A program made the position numbers and the translations under genes. From Aquimonas sp046318115 (GTDB lineage: Bacteria; Pseudomonadota; Gammaproteobacteria; Xanthomonadales; Xanthomonadaceae): a DNA stretch of 64,000 nucleotides. Positions 25,657 to 34,886 of the stretch are shown in pieces (the first letter of the stretch is position 1; each line of letters opens with the position of its first letter). The notes beneath the pieces were generated by a model. It was not told the origin of the DNA and made no database searches. It worked only from the letters and a program-made list of their open reading frames with translations. The stretch spans positions 1 to 64,000 of the forward strand of contig JBKCVA010000063.1 of assembly GCA_046318115.1 (NCBI GenBank). Reading direction: 5' to 3'.

Positions 25657-26919
25657 TCAACGGTTGACTTGGCGCAGGTAGGCTTCGGCCATCGCCTTGG
25701 TTTCGGGATACTTCGCGGCTTCGCGATACGCCGCCAACGCGGCCGGCTGGTTGTTGAGGCCGAATTCGGCGGCCCCAAGGATGACGTAGGCATCACCGGG
25801 GCGCTTCACACCTTTGCTGATTGCCCGGTTGGCTGCCGCTTTGGTTTCCTGCCAGCGCTCAAGCTCGGCGAGGGTGCGGGCGTGATTGAGCGCCATTTCC
25901 CCGTCCGTTGCGAGTTCGTCGGCCTTCCCGAACGCTTCGGCGGCCTGTGCGATGTTCTCCGAGAAATAGTAGGCCTCACCGAGACCACGGTAGATCTCTA
26001 GGGTGGGCTGAACCTTGCCTTCCTCGACCGCGCGCGCGATCAACTCGGCTGCCTTGAGGTCCTGTTCGGCGTAGCGGTACATCTTGGAGAGCTCGATGTA
26101 GTCGCGCTCCTCGGTTAGGACGCCGCGGTTGATACCGTCTTCCATGGTTTCAACGGCTTTGCCAATCTCATCGGCGTTGACGTAGATCGCGGCCAAATTG
26201 CGGATCAGGTTCACGTTCTGCGGATCGCTGGCAAGCAGACCCGCTGCGATCTCAGCGGCCTCGCCGGCTCGGCCCAACTCGAACAGGCTGCCCATCAACA
26301 GCTGGGAGACCGTGGTTTCGGGCTTTTCCTGGAGGGAGATGGCTTTGCGCAGATCGGTGACGGCCTGCTCGTACTGCTCCATACGGTAGTAGCAGTTTCC
26401 ACGCAGCGCATAGATCTGGGCCGATTCGGCGCGGGTCTCCTCCAGCAGCCGGGTGAAGGTCGCAGCAGCCTCGCTGTAGAGCTCCTCCTGGAACTGCAGC
26501 TGGCCGACGTTCTGCAGGATCTGGAAATACTGGTTGTTCTTCAGTCCACCTGCTTCGAGCGCGGCTTGGAAGTAATCGATGGCGCCGGGATAGTTGTCAC
26601 GGTCCAGTTCGATCTGGGCGAGGAGCTGGTTCGCCAGCGACTTCTCGTAGGGACCGGCAGCAGCGGCTGCAAGCAGCGACTTCGCTGCTTCCTCGGTCTG
26701 CGCCTCCTTGCCCTCCTCCTGGGACAGGTCGAAAAGCTGCTTGAGCTGGCGCTGCAGACGCGAGACCGGTTTGACCTCCGGCTCCTCACGGGTAGCGTTC
26801 GGGTACAGCACTTCTTCTTCCGCCTGCTTGCCGCGACGCTGGGCATCAGCAGTCGCAATCAAACCAAGCCCGAGGGCGAGGAAGAGGCTGGTCTTCAGCA
26901 TGAAGTGGGAGGTGCGCAT
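25657..26919 (-). CDS. Exported TPR-repeat protein
   Basis: This 420-residue protein has a signal peptide (MRTSHFMLKTSLFLALGLGL, ending at ATADA near residue 26) and a body of at least seven helical tetratricopeptide-type repeats. Examples are NYPGAIDYFQAALEAGG, YSEAAATFTRLLEETRAESAQIYALRGNCYY and QPAALAAYREAAKYP. It should be a periplasmic scaffold. It lies 133 bases upstream of tonB in the same orientation, and TPR proteins often sit beside TonB/ExbBD genes, so a role in assembling or regulating the TonB complex is plausible but not shown. It has a separate upstream region. Confidence 0.78.
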   Translation of the reverse strand: MRTSHFMLKTSLFLALGLGLIATADAQRRGKQAEEEVLYPNATREEPEVKPVSRLQRQLKQLFDLSQEEGKEAQTEEAAKSLLAAAAAGPYEKSLANQLLAQIELDRDNYPGAIDYFQAALEAGGLKNNQYFQILQNVGQLQFQEELYSEAAATFTRLLEETRAESAQIYALRGNCYYRMEQYEQAVTDLRKAISLQEKPETTVSQLLMGSLFELGRAGEAAEIAAGLLASDPQNVNLIRNLAAIYVNADEIGKAVETMEDGINRGVLTEERDYIELSKMYRYAEQDLKAAELIARAVEEGKVQPTLEIYRGLGEAYYFSENIAQAAEAFGKADELATDGEMALNHARTLAELERWQETKAAANRAISKGVKRPGDAYVILGAAEFGLNNQPAALAAYREAAKYPETKAMAEAYLRQVNR

Positions 26920-27113
26920 CTGCGATGTTCCTGGGGGAGGGACAAGGCGCTACGGGCCATGTCGGGCCGCCAAGCCTAACCGTAGTTGAACCAGCGACTC
27001 AAGGCGCGCTGCGGCAGTTGCGACCCGTGGAACTAGGATCGGTGTTAACGCGATACCACCATGCGATGGCGCATGGAACAATGCTGCTCACTCGCTGTTC
27101 CTACCTGTTCTGT

Positions 27114-28076
27114 TCAGACGGTGGCGAAATGTTCGCACGCGTAGGCGACCCGCTCCGCGGGCTCAAGGCTGAGCGCTCCGGCGTCCATCAGTGCCTCAAT
27201 ACGTCTCAGTCGGTGCAGCAACCCGTTGCCGTTCGCGATCTGGATTGCGAGCCCGGGCCGTGCGTTGAGCTCGAGGATCATGGGTCCGTGATTTCGGTCG
27301 AGCACGAAGTCCACGCCGATGTAGCCCAACTGCGACAGCTCGTAGCATCGCGAAGCCATTTCGAGCAGTTCCTCCCATCGCGGGATCTGCAGGCCGACGA
27401 TGCTGTGTTCCGTGTCGGGGTGTTCCTTGACCGGCTCCGTCCCCCACACCCCGCGTCGTGTAGTGCCGGTCGGAATGTCGATACCGACGCCAATGGCGCC
27501 CTGATGAAGGTTGGCCTTGCCGTCCGAGAGTCTGGTCGGAAGCCGGATCATCGCCATCACCGGGTAGCCCATGAACACGATGATGCGGATATCGGGCACG
27601 CCCTTGTAGCTGACCTGGTCGAAAATCGGGTCGAACTGTACGCAGTACTCGACCAGCAGATGGTCCGGGTGACCGCCGAGCGAGAACAGTCCGGACAAGC
27701 CGTTCGACAGGTGGTGCTCGAACTCCTCGCGGTTCATCAGTTGCCCGTTCGAGCGGCGGTACTTGTCGCCGCGACGGCCGGTGATGACCAGGATGCCGTC
27801 GCCGCCTGACCCGTGTGCGGGCTTCACCACGAACTGATCGCGATGCGCGATCTTCTGGTGCAGCTCGTGGATCTCGTGCTCTTCGCGAACCACCGCATAC
27901 AGCTCCGGCACGGGGAGGCCCGCTTCGATGGCAAGCTGCTTCGTGATGAGCTTGTCGTCTACGCGCGGATAGAACCGACGCTTGTTGTACCTAAGAATGA
28001 ACTCGGCATTGCGCTGACCCAGGCCCATCAGTCCGATCGTTCGGAGACGGCGCGCCACGGCGAACAGGTTGAGCAT
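27114..28076 (-). CDS. Alpha-L-glutamate ligase-like ATP-grasp protein
   Basis: This 320-residue ATP-grasp enzyme resembles RimK. Nucleotide-binding features include QFVVKPAHGSGGDGILVI, LLVEYCVQFDPIF and the C-terminal metal-binding ELNARPGLAIQIAN (E269, N271). Family TIGR02291, from memory, groups such RimK-related ligases that are encoded beside a seven-helix inactive-transglutaminase protein, exactly the neighbour found here three bases upstream. It should form an amide bond (probably amino-acid or peptide ligation) using ATP. The acceptor is unknown. The two genes are clearly co-translated. Confidence 0.82.
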   Translation of the reverse strand: MLNLFAVARRLRTIGLMGLGQRNAEFILRYNKRRFYPRVDDKLITKQLAIEAGLPVPELYAVVREEHEIHELHQKIAHRDQFVVKPAHGSGGDGILVITGRRGDKYRRSNGQLMNREEFEHHLSNGLSGLFSLGGHPDHLLVEYCVQFDPIFDQVSYKGVPDIRIIVFMGYPVMAMIRLPTRLSDGKANLHQGAIGVGIDIPTGTTRRGVWGTEPVKEHPDTEHSIVGLQIPRWEELLEMASRCYELSQLGYIGVDFVLDRNHGPMILELNARPGLAIQIANGNGLLHRLRRIEALMDAGALSLEPAERVAYACEHFATV

Positions 28077-28079
28077 GGG

Positions 28080-29645
28080 TCAGCCCTTTGCCGTCGTGTT
28101 GACGGAGGCTTTCTCTTTGGCTTCCAGTTCCCGAGCCAAGGCTCGGAATCGGAACAGTTCGCTCAAGCGATAGCCGGAATAGCGGCCGATCACCAGGGTT
28201 GCAGCGAGCAGGATCAGCAGCGATTCCGGGAATACGAAGATAAAGTGCTCCAACGGCTCCCAACTCATTGCAACGTAGGCCATGCAGGCCACGACGAGCG
28301 AGCCGATGCCCTCCTTGAGCGCGTAACCGGGGCCCCGCTCTTCCCATGCGACCGACATGCGCTCGATGGTCATCGCCATGATCACCATGGGGAACAGGGC
28401 CACGGAGAGTCCCACCTCGATACCTAGGCGATTGGCGAGGATCGAGACGCCCGCCATCAGCAACACGACCAGGATCAACACCGAGGTCAGTCGCGGCACC
28501 AGCAGCAGACGCAATCGCTCCATGTAGAAGCGGACCAGCAGGCCGGAACCCACAACCAGCACGAACAAGGTCACCCCTGCCAACAGCTGGGTCTCGCGGA
28601 ACGCTATGGCGATCAGCACCGGCATGAAGGTGCCGAAGGTCTTGATGCCAACGATGTTGCGGAGCAGGAGCATGAGGAAGGCACCAATCGGCACCATCAG
28701 CAGCACCTTGTAGACCTCCTGGGTCTGCAGCGGCAGGCTCAACAGGGAGTAGCGGACCAGATCCGCGTTTTGGACCTCCAGGCGGCGCTCGGCGACTGCA
28801 ATCGCATCAGCAAGGTTTCGGCTGACCGAGAAGGTGAGCTCGGGCCTTGTGGCGTCTTCAATGCTCAACAGCGGCGCTCGGGCGCCGGTCCACAGGAAGA
28901 GATTGTCTGGCCAGCCATCCACGGCGGTCTGCAGGTCGATGGTGGTCCACGCCCTGCCGTCATGGACCTGGAGCCAGGGCCGGATGTCGGCGCTGGATTG
29001 GCTTTCTCCGAGCATCAGCCCGCGGACGATCCGAGCGGGAATCTGGCGCATCGCCAGAAGCTGGGTAATGAAGTCGGCACGCGCCTCGTCATCCACGAGA
29101 TTTTCGGTGAGCAGTGCGACTTCCTCGCTTGGTGCCGCGACATTCATCTGTCGCACGAGCTCTTTGGCGTAGGTCGGTACGTTGGACGATCCAAGGCGGA
29201 CATTGTCCAGAAGTGTTTGCGCCGCGGTTGCGAAGGGCTCTTCCAGTGTTGGTGGCGTCGCCAGACGTGGTGCGACCTCTGCGGCTTCCGACTGCTTGCT
29301 GCGGACCACCGTCGCGCGGTAGTAGAGCGCCTGGCGGCCGGTGGCGCGTCGGATCGACCACTGAACCTCGCGACCTTCCCGACGTGGCTCGTCAAGCTTC
29401 GAGTAGTTCCGGGCGACGAAGCGTTCATCGAGTATGGTGAAGCCCGGGGTCACCGACGGCAGCTGCAGCACGACGGTGTTGGCAGGCTTGCGGGGTTGGT
29501 ACTCCACCCGCGCCTGCAGGGTCCAGACCTCCACTTCGGCGGCGGGCTGGAGGGGAAAGTCGAGGAACTTCCACTTGTAGTAGATCGCGCCGCCGCCGAT
29601 CAGGCTAAGAGCCAAGGCAAGCAGATACAGATGGGCTTTCTTCAT
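28080..29645 (-). CDS. Inactive transglutaminase-like membrane protein, seven helices (UUP1-type)
   Basis: This 521-residue protein has an N-terminal membrane anchor (residues 5-22), a periplasmic region with a transglutaminase-like core (about 130-265; LLAMRQIPARIVRGLML and WTTIDLQTAVDGW), then about seven membrane helices (310-495). The catalytic Cys of true transglutaminases is not apparent, in line with the family's inactive label. It is paired with the ATP-grasp gene downstream, three bases away. The pair is conserved in many proteobacteria, where it probably builds or binds a peptide-like envelope product. The precise role is unknown to me. Confidence 0.8.
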   Translation of the reverse strand: MKKAHLYLLALALSLIGGGAIYYKWKFLDFPLQPAAEVEVWTLQARVEYQPRKPANTVVLQLPSVTPGFTILDERFVARNYSKLDEPRREGREVQWSIRRATGRQALYYRATVVRSKQSEAAEVAPRLATPPTLEEPFATAAQTLLDNVRLGSSNVPTYAKELVRQMNVAAPSEEVALLTENLVDDEARADFITQLLAMRQIPARIVRGLMLGESQSSADIRPWLQVHDGRAWTTIDLQTAVDGWPDNLFLWTGARAPLLSIEDATRPELTFSVSRNLADAIAVAERRLEVQNADLVRYSLLSLPLQTQEVYKVLLMVPIGAFLMLLLRNIVGIKTFGTFMPVLIAIAFRETQLLAGVTLFVLVVGSGLLVRFYMERLRLLLVPRLTSVLILVVLLMAGVSILANRLGIEVGLSVALFPMVIMAMTIERMSVAWEERGPGYALKEGIGSLVVACMAYVAMSWEPLEHFIFVFPESLLILLAATLVIGRYSGYRLSELFRFRALARELEAKEKASVNTTAKG

Positions 29646-29958
29646 GGGGGCTTGGCGTCGCGTAGGCGGTGGCGGCCGCAGCGGCCGCGTTCAGCAGCAG
29701 TATAGCCAGCGCGTCTTGGCTAGGTGTCGAACCCGCACAAGCGGAAGCCGCGTGGGGCGCCTCAAGTGGCTCCGGCTTGGGGCGCTGCGAGGGTCGGATG
29801 CGAGTTACGCCCTCGAAACTTGCCTGGGCGCAGACGACGCCATCACCACGGAGCGCCCGCCCTTGAGTGCAGGCTTTTCGATGAACTTCGACACCAGCTG
29901 GGTTGGGGCGCAACCCAGCACGCGGCCCGGACTGTTCTTGCGGGAGCGGGCGTCGTTA
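29646..29958. other. 313-bp gap between gyrB and the UUP1-type gene
   Basis: No gene is supported. The region holds the 3' end of the gyrB transcript and the promoter of the next minus-strand gene. A perfect 9-bp hairpin GCTGGGTTG / CAACCCAGC lies at 29897-29919, 40 bases past the gyrB stop, without a T-run. A GC-rich palindrome (GCGGCCGC twice) lies near 29672-29688. Confidence 0.5.
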
Positions 29959-32382
29959 TCAGATGTCGAGATTCGCGACCTTGAGCGCGTTGTCCTCGAT
30001 GAAATCTCGGCGCGGCTCGACCACATCCCCCATGAGGGTCGAGAAGATCTGGTCAGCGGCAACCGCATCCTCGATGCGCACCCTCAGCAGGCGGCGGGTT
30101 TCCGGGTTGACTGTGGTCTCCCACAACTGGTCCGGGTTCATCTCACCCAAGCCCTTGAAGCGTTGAATGGTGCGGCCGCGCTTGGCTTCCTCGAACAACC
30201 AGTGGTGGACGTCGGCGAAACGCAGCACGGGCTGACTGCGGCTGCCGCGGCTGACTCGAGCGCCCTGCTGGAGCAGGTCATGCAGCTCGCGGGCGGCATC
30301 CACGACGGGCTTCAGCTCGCCGGATTCAAACACCGCGAGCGGCCAGAGCTGCTCGACCGAAAGTCCATGGTGCTGTCGCTGGACGCGCAAGGCCGCTCCT
30401 TGATCGCCGTCGGGGGCGACCCAGTTGAGCGCATAGCGCGGCTTGCCCAGACCGGAACGGGCTAGCTTATGGTGCGCCGCAACAATCCATGCGTGGGCGC
30501 GACTGGCGTCCGCGAACAGTTCCGTGGTCAGGGGCGGCAGCTCGAGCAAGGCCTCCAGGATTGCTGGATCGTGGCGATGGCTCAGACGTCGAATCGCATC
30601 CTGGGCATTGCCATACAGACTCAACAGATGCTCCAGCGCGGACGCGCTGACGGCCGGCTGCCCGTCTCCACACACGAGCTCCGCGCCTTCGACCGCATGG
30701 CTGATGAGGTAGGCGTTCAGCGCCGCGTCGTCCTTCAGGTACAGCTCCTGCTTGCCCTGCTTCAGCTTGTAGAGAGGCGGCAGGCCGATGTAGACGTGGC
30801 CGCGCTCGATCAACTCCGGCATCTGCCGGTAGAAGAAAGTCAGCAGCAGGGTTCGGATGTGCGATCCGTCCACGTCCGCGTCGGTCATGATGATGATGCG
30901 GTGGTAGCGCAGCTTGTCCGGGTTGAACTCCTCCCGTCCGATGCCGCAGCCCAACGCCGTGATCAGCGTTCCAACCTCGGCCGAGCCCAACATCTTGTCG
31001 AAGCGGGCCTTCTCCACGTTGAGGATCTTGCCGCGTAGCGGCAGGATCGCCTGGGTGCGCCGGTTGCGTCCCTGTTTGGCCGAGCCACCCGCCGAATCAC
31101 CCTCGACCAGGAAAAGCTCGGACAGCGCCGGATCCTTTTCCTGGCAATCCGCCAGCTTGCCGGGCAGTCCGGCGATATCCAACGCCCCCTTACGGCGGGT
31201 GAGATCGCGCGCCTTGCGCGCAGCTTCGCGGGCGCGAGCGGCGTCTACCACTTTGGCGGCGATGGCGCGGGCGTCTTGCGGATGCTCTTGCAGGAATTCC
31301 TCGAAGCGTTTGGAGACGATGCTCTCCACCGCCGTCTTCACCTCGGAAGAAACCAGTTTCTCCTTGGTTTGAGAGGAGAAGCTCGGGTCCGGAACCTTGA
31401 CCGAGAGAACCGCGACCATGCCTTCGCGCATGTCGTCGCCGCTCATGCTGACCTTGGCCTGCTTCAACAGCCCGGATTGTTCGATGTAGGCGCCCAATGT
31501 TCGGGTCAGCGCCGCGCGAAAGCCCGCCAAGTGCGTGCCGCCATCCTTTTGTGGAATGTTGTTGGTGAAGCAGAACATCGTTTCCTGATAGGCGTCTGTC
31601 CACTGGACGGCGACGTCAACCACGATGCCGCTTTCTTCGCCCGATAGCGGGATCACCGCCGGATGCAGGGGCGTCTTGAGCTGTGCCAGATGCTCCACGA
31701 AGCTGCGGATGCCGCCCTCATAGCGGAATTGATCGCGCTTGTCGCTGCGTTCATCCGTGAGATCGATGCGTACGCCGGAATTGAGGAAGGACAGCTCACG
31801 CAGGCGCTTCGCCAAGATGTCGTAGTGGAATTCGACGTCGGAGAAGATCTCCTTGCTGGGAAGGAAGCGGACTTCGGTTCCGCGCTTGTTGGACGGCGCC
31901 ACCTGCTTGAGCGGGTAGAGGGGTTCCCCCAGCTGGTACTCCTGGTGGTGCTCGAAGCCATCTCTCCAGATGCGCAGGCTGAGATGCTCCGAAAGCGCGT
32001 TGACCACCGACACACCGACGCCGTGCAGACCACCGGAGACTTTGTAGCTGTTGTCGTCGAACTTACCGCCGGCATGCAGCACAGTCATGATGACCTCGGC
32101 CGCCGACCGCTGTTCTTCGTGGTGGATGTCCACGGGAATTCCGCGGCCGTTGTCCTGCACGCTGACGCTGCCATCCGCGTGGATGGTCACCAGCACAGTG
32201 TCGCAGTGCCCAGCCAAGGCTTCATCGATGGCGTTGTCGACGACCTCGAAGACCATGTGATGCAGGCCGGTACCGTCATGGACGTCGCCGATGTACATGC
32301 CGGGACGTTTGCGCACGGCTTCGAGGCCGCGCAACACGGTGATTCGACTGGAATCGTAGTCGTTCGAGGTTTGGTCGCTCAT
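29959..32382 (-). CDS. gyrB: DNA gyrase subunit B
   Basis: This 807-residue subunit carries the ATPase and Toprim parts of DNA gyrase, which introduces negative supercoils. The N-terminal GHKL ATPase includes VRKRPGMYIGDV, DEALAGHCD and DNGRGIPVDIH. The Toprim motif LVEGDSAGGSAKQGRN is near residues 419-432, followed by ILPLRGKILNVEKAR and a metal-binding DADVDGSHI. Length matches gammaproteobacterial GyrB. The ATG at 32382 has AGGGA just upstream; the longer frame is not GyrB-like. It ends the dnaA-dnaN-recF-gyrB cluster, 59 bases after recF. Confidence 0.97.
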   Translation of the reverse strand: MSDQTSNDYDSSRITVLRGLEAVRKRPGMYIGDVHDGTGLHHMVFEVVDNAIDEALAGHCDTVLVTIHADGSVSVQDNGRGIPVDIHHEEQRSAAEVIMTVLHAGGKFDDNSYKVSGGLHGVGVSVVNALSEHLSLRIWRDGFEHHQEYQLGEPLYPLKQVAPSNKRGTEVRFLPSKEIFSDVEFHYDILAKRLRELSFLNSGVRIDLTDERSDKRDQFRYEGGIRSFVEHLAQLKTPLHPAVIPLSGEESGIVVDVAVQWTDAYQETMFCFTNNIPQKDGGTHLAGFRAALTRTLGAYIEQSGLLKQAKVSMSGDDMREGMVAVLSVKVPDPSFSSQTKEKLVSSEVKTAVESIVSKRFEEFLQEHPQDARAIAAKVVDAARAREAARKARDLTRRKGALDIAGLPGKLADCQEKDPALSELFLVEGDSAGGSAKQGRNRRTQAILPLRGKILNVEKARFDKMLGSAEVGTLITALGCGIGREEFNPDKLRYHRIIIMTDADVDGSHIRTLLLTFFYRQMPELIERGHVYIGLPPLYKLKQGKQELYLKDDAALNAYLISHAVEGAELVCGDGQPAVSASALEHLLSLYGNAQDAIRRLSHRHDPAILEALLELPPLTTELFADASRAHAWIVAAHHKLARSGLGKPRYALNWVAPDGDQGAALRVQRQHHGLSVEQLWPLAVFESGELKPVVDAARELHDLLQQGARVSRGSRSQPVLRFADVHHWLFEEAKRGRTIQRFKGLGEMNPDQLWETTVNPETRRLLRVRIEDAVAADQIFSTLMGDVVEPRRDFIEDNALKVANLDI

Positions 32383-32441
32383 GAGTTCCCTGCTTGGCGG
32401 GACAGCCGTGGCGCACGGCCCAGCGGCGTAAAGTCCGCGAA

Positions 32442-33521
32442 TTATAGCAGGGGGGTGATGGCGCCCCGTTCCACGTGGAACAAGGCATCTGCCGAGTCGG
32501 CCGCCCACTCGGGACGGCTGACCCCAGTGATCAGCGCCTGGGCACCCACCCCGCGAAGCGCGGACAACACGCCCAAGGCATGGTGCTCGTCCAGCTCACT
32601 ACACAAATCATCGAGCAACAAAAGTGGCCAGCTACCAAAGCGCTTCGAAAAGAGTCGCCCGAGCGAAAGCACAAGCGCCAACGCGATGACCTTCGACTGT
32701 CCCCGACTGACTCGATCGCGAGCGTCAGCGCCCTGCCATCGCAGACTGATATCGGCGCGGTGGGGGCCGGAACCGGTAAAGCCGAGATGCAGGTCCGTTT
32801 CTCGCTGCGCTCTCAGAGCATCAAGAAGGCTGCCATGTCCCCTGCCCCACCCGCGTCGAAAACCGAACTCTAACTCCTTGAGGCCCGGCGACAACCAAGC
32901 CAGTGTACGTCGCGCTTCCTCAAGCCAAACGGCGACGAACTGGGATCGTGCTTCTGTGAGCTCTTCGCCGCACTGCGCCAGAACCTCGTCATACGCATCC
33001 AGTGCCGCCTGATCACGAACACGGAGAGCTTCATTACGTTGCTTCAAGGAACGCTGCCAAAACGACCACAAGCCCGTTGGCGAGCGTTCCACGTGGAACA
33101 GGCCCCAGTCCAACAAGCGACGGCGACGATCGGCCGGCCCAGTCACCACCGCATGAGCGCCTGGATCAAAACACAGCATGGGGGTTCGCTGCGCCAGATC
33201 CAGCGCACGTGGGACAGAAGCGCCGTCCATACGATAACGCCAAGCGCCACCTCGAATTTTGGAGCACGCGACACGTACGCTCGTACCGCCCAAAGAACTC
33301 CACTCAGTGAACACAAAAGCCTCGTTGACGCCCGTGCGCAAAACGCTGTCGAACTGAGGGCAGCGAAACGACCGGGCGTGCGCGAGCGCATACAAGGCCT
33401 CAAGGACACTGGTCTTGCCAGACCCGTTATCCCCAGACAGCCAAGAAACACCAGAACCCGGAAAGAAATCAGCCCCGGCGAACACGCGGAGCCCGCCGAG
33501 GCTGATGTGAACCAAGCGCAT
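32442..33521 (-). CDS. recF: DNA replication and repair protein RecF
   Basis: This 359-residue SMC-like ATPase helps load RecA at single-strand gaps. The Walker A motif SGDNGSGKTS is at residues 29-38. The ABC-type signature appears as VSRGQSKVIALALVLS, and Walker B as LLLLDDLCSELD. The protein is slightly shorter than E. coli RecF, but all motifs are present. It starts 15 bases after the end of dnaN in the standard origin-cluster order. Confidence 0.95.
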   Translation of the reverse strand: MRLVHISLGGLRVFAGADFFPGSGVSWLSGDNGSGKTSVLEALYALAHARSFRCPQFDSVLRTGVNEAFVFTEWSSLGGTSVRVACSKIRGGAWRYRMDGASVPRALDLAQRTPMLCFDPGAHAVVTGPADRRRRLLDWGLFHVERSPTGLWSFWQRSLKQRNEALRVRDQAALDAYDEVLAQCGEELTEARSQFVAVWLEEARRTLAWLSPGLKELEFGFRRGWGRGHGSLLDALRAQRETDLHLGFTGSGPHRADISLRWQGADARDRVSRGQSKVIALALVLSLGRLFSKRFGSWPLLLLDDLCSELDEHHALGVLSALRGVGAQALITGVSRPEWAADSADALFHVERGAITPLL

Positions 33522-33536
33522 TGGATACAGGAGCGC

Positions 33537-34637
33537 TTAGAGGCGCATCGGCATCACGACGTGGCGATTACGCCCATGACTGGGCTCGCGCACAAGCGCA
33601 CTCGACCCGGAATCGCGGAACAGCAGCAGCGCGTCGTCCTCAGACAATGCAGCCAACGCCTCCAGCAGATAGCTGGCGTTAAATCCTATCGACAAGCCCG
33701 AGACCGAGGTGTCCGCCTCGACCTCCTCGACCGCCTCCTCCTGTTCGGGGTTATGCGCAGAAACCCGCACCACCTGGGCGTCGATCTCAATACGGACGCC
33801 TCGATACTTCTCGTTCGACAGAATCACAGCACGCTGCAGAGCCGTGCGAAGGGCGTCCCGATTCACTTTGACTTCCTTGTCAGCGCCGAGAGGGATCACC
33901 GCCTCGTAGTCCGGGAAGCGCCCATCAATGAGCTTGGAACTGAACGAGACGTCCTCGCGCCGCAAGCGGACATGGGTCCTACCCACTTCAAGCTCTATCT
34001 CCCGATCGCTGTTCTCCAACAGGCGCAGCAATTCCAAGACGCCCTTCCGAGGCACGATCAGCTGGCGTCGGACCTGCGGACCCGACAGCAACTCTGTCTC
34101 ACTGAGCGCCAAACGATGGCCATCCGTGGCAACACAGCGAAGCTCTGACCCACTCGCGTCAAGCAAAAGGCCATTGAGATAGAACCGCACATCCTGCTGA
34201 GCCATCGCGAAAGCGGTGCTGTCGAATGCGCGCTTCAGCGCGCCCTCCGGCAAGCGTAAACGCTCGACAATCTCCGACTCGTCACTATTCGGATACTCGT
34301 CCGCGCCCAGGCCGGCGAGCGTGTAACGACTCCGACCCGCTGTCACCGAGATACGGTCACCGCTCGCGGACACGTTCACCGTCACGCCATCAGGCAAGGC
34401 TCTAACGATCTCGAAAAACTTGCGCGCCGGGATCGTGATCGCTCCCGGCTCCCCGTCACTGCAACCCACCCGCGCAACGAGCTCCACCTCGAGGTCGGTG
34501 GCAGTAAGCGAAAGCGTCCCCTGTTCGAGGACGACGAGGAGATTCGAGAGTACCGGCATGGTCTGACGTTTCTCGACCACGCTGACCACCTGCTGCAAAG
34601 GCTTCAACAACACTTCGCGCGTCAGACTGAACCGCAT
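33537..34637 (-). CDS. dnaN: DNA polymerase III beta subunit (sliding clamp)
   Basis: This 366-residue protein forms the ring-shaped clamp that tethers DNA polymerase III. It begins MRFSLTREVLLKPLQQVVSVVEKR and follows with MPVLSNLL and RKFFEIVRALPDG, and it ends HVVMPMRL with the terminal MPMRL typical of DnaN. The three-domain length is standard. It lies 249 bases downstream of dnaA, across the proposed origin, and is followed closely by recF. Confidence 0.97.
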   Translation of the reverse strand: MRFSLTREVLLKPLQQVVSVVEKRQTMPVLSNLLVVLEQGTLSLTATDLEVELVARVGCSDGEPGAITIPARKFFEIVRALPDGVTVNVSASGDRISVTAGRSRYTLAGLGADEYPNSDESEIVERLRLPEGALKRAFDSTAFAMAQQDVRFYLNGLLLDASGSELRCVATDGHRLALSETELLSGPQVRRQLIVPRKGVLELLRLLENSDREIELEVGRTHVRLRREDVSFSSKLIDGRFPDYEAVIPLGADKEVKVNRDALRTALQRAVILSNEKYRGVRIEIDAQVVRVSAHNPEQEEAVEEVEADTSVSGLSIGFNASYLLEALAALSEDDALLLFRDSGSSALVREPSHGRNRHVVMPMRL

Positions 34638-34790
34638 ACCTCAACCCTCAAGTTCTTGAAGCTTATAAAAGACTGTTGGTGATGATGGGCTCTCAGAAAA
34701 ACCTTGATAAGCCCAACAAGCCACTGAGTTTCAACGATTTTTCGGAGGCAACGAAGCTGTGGGGGAAGCGGTCGGCACCTGTGGACGGCC

Positions 34791-34799
34791 TGTGGATAA
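34791..34799 (-). promoter_or_regulatory. DnaA box 1
   Basis: TGTGGATAA on the plus strand reads TTATCCACA on the minus strand, a perfect consensus DnaA box within the probable origin. Confidence 0.85.
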
Positions 34800-34837
34800 G
34801 AAAAGCGCTCATCCATCGTCCCTACGCTGTCTCCAGC

Positions 34838-34846
34838 TTATCCACA
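34838..34846 (+). promoter_or_regulatory. DnaA box 2
   Basis: TTATCCACA on the plus strand is a perfect consensus DnaA box. It faces box 1 across 38 bases. Confidence 0.85.
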
Positions 34847-34886
34847 GCTTACCAAGTTGGACTGCGCACACCGCGTGGCAACCGCC

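Larger units (their letters stand above)
34638..34886. other. Probable origin of replication (oriC), dnaA-dnaN intergenic region
   Basis: This 249-bp AT-richer segment holds two perfect DnaA boxes (TTATCCACA), in opposite orientation 38 bp apart, plus weaker matches near 34758-34766 and 34780-34788. AT-rich clusters lie at 34650-34675 and 34725-34742 (runs such as TATAAAA and GATTTTT), suited to duplex opening. In Xanthomonas campestris the minimal oriC was mapped to the dnaA-dnaN gap with only three consensus boxes. The position here matches, although function is inferred. The dnaN promoter must also lie here. Confidence 0.8.

Noticed and set aside
32383..32508. Longer GyrB start at 32508
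   Set aside because: The extra 42 residues do not look like GyrB, and the ATG at 32382 begins the conserved N-terminus with a ribosome site.
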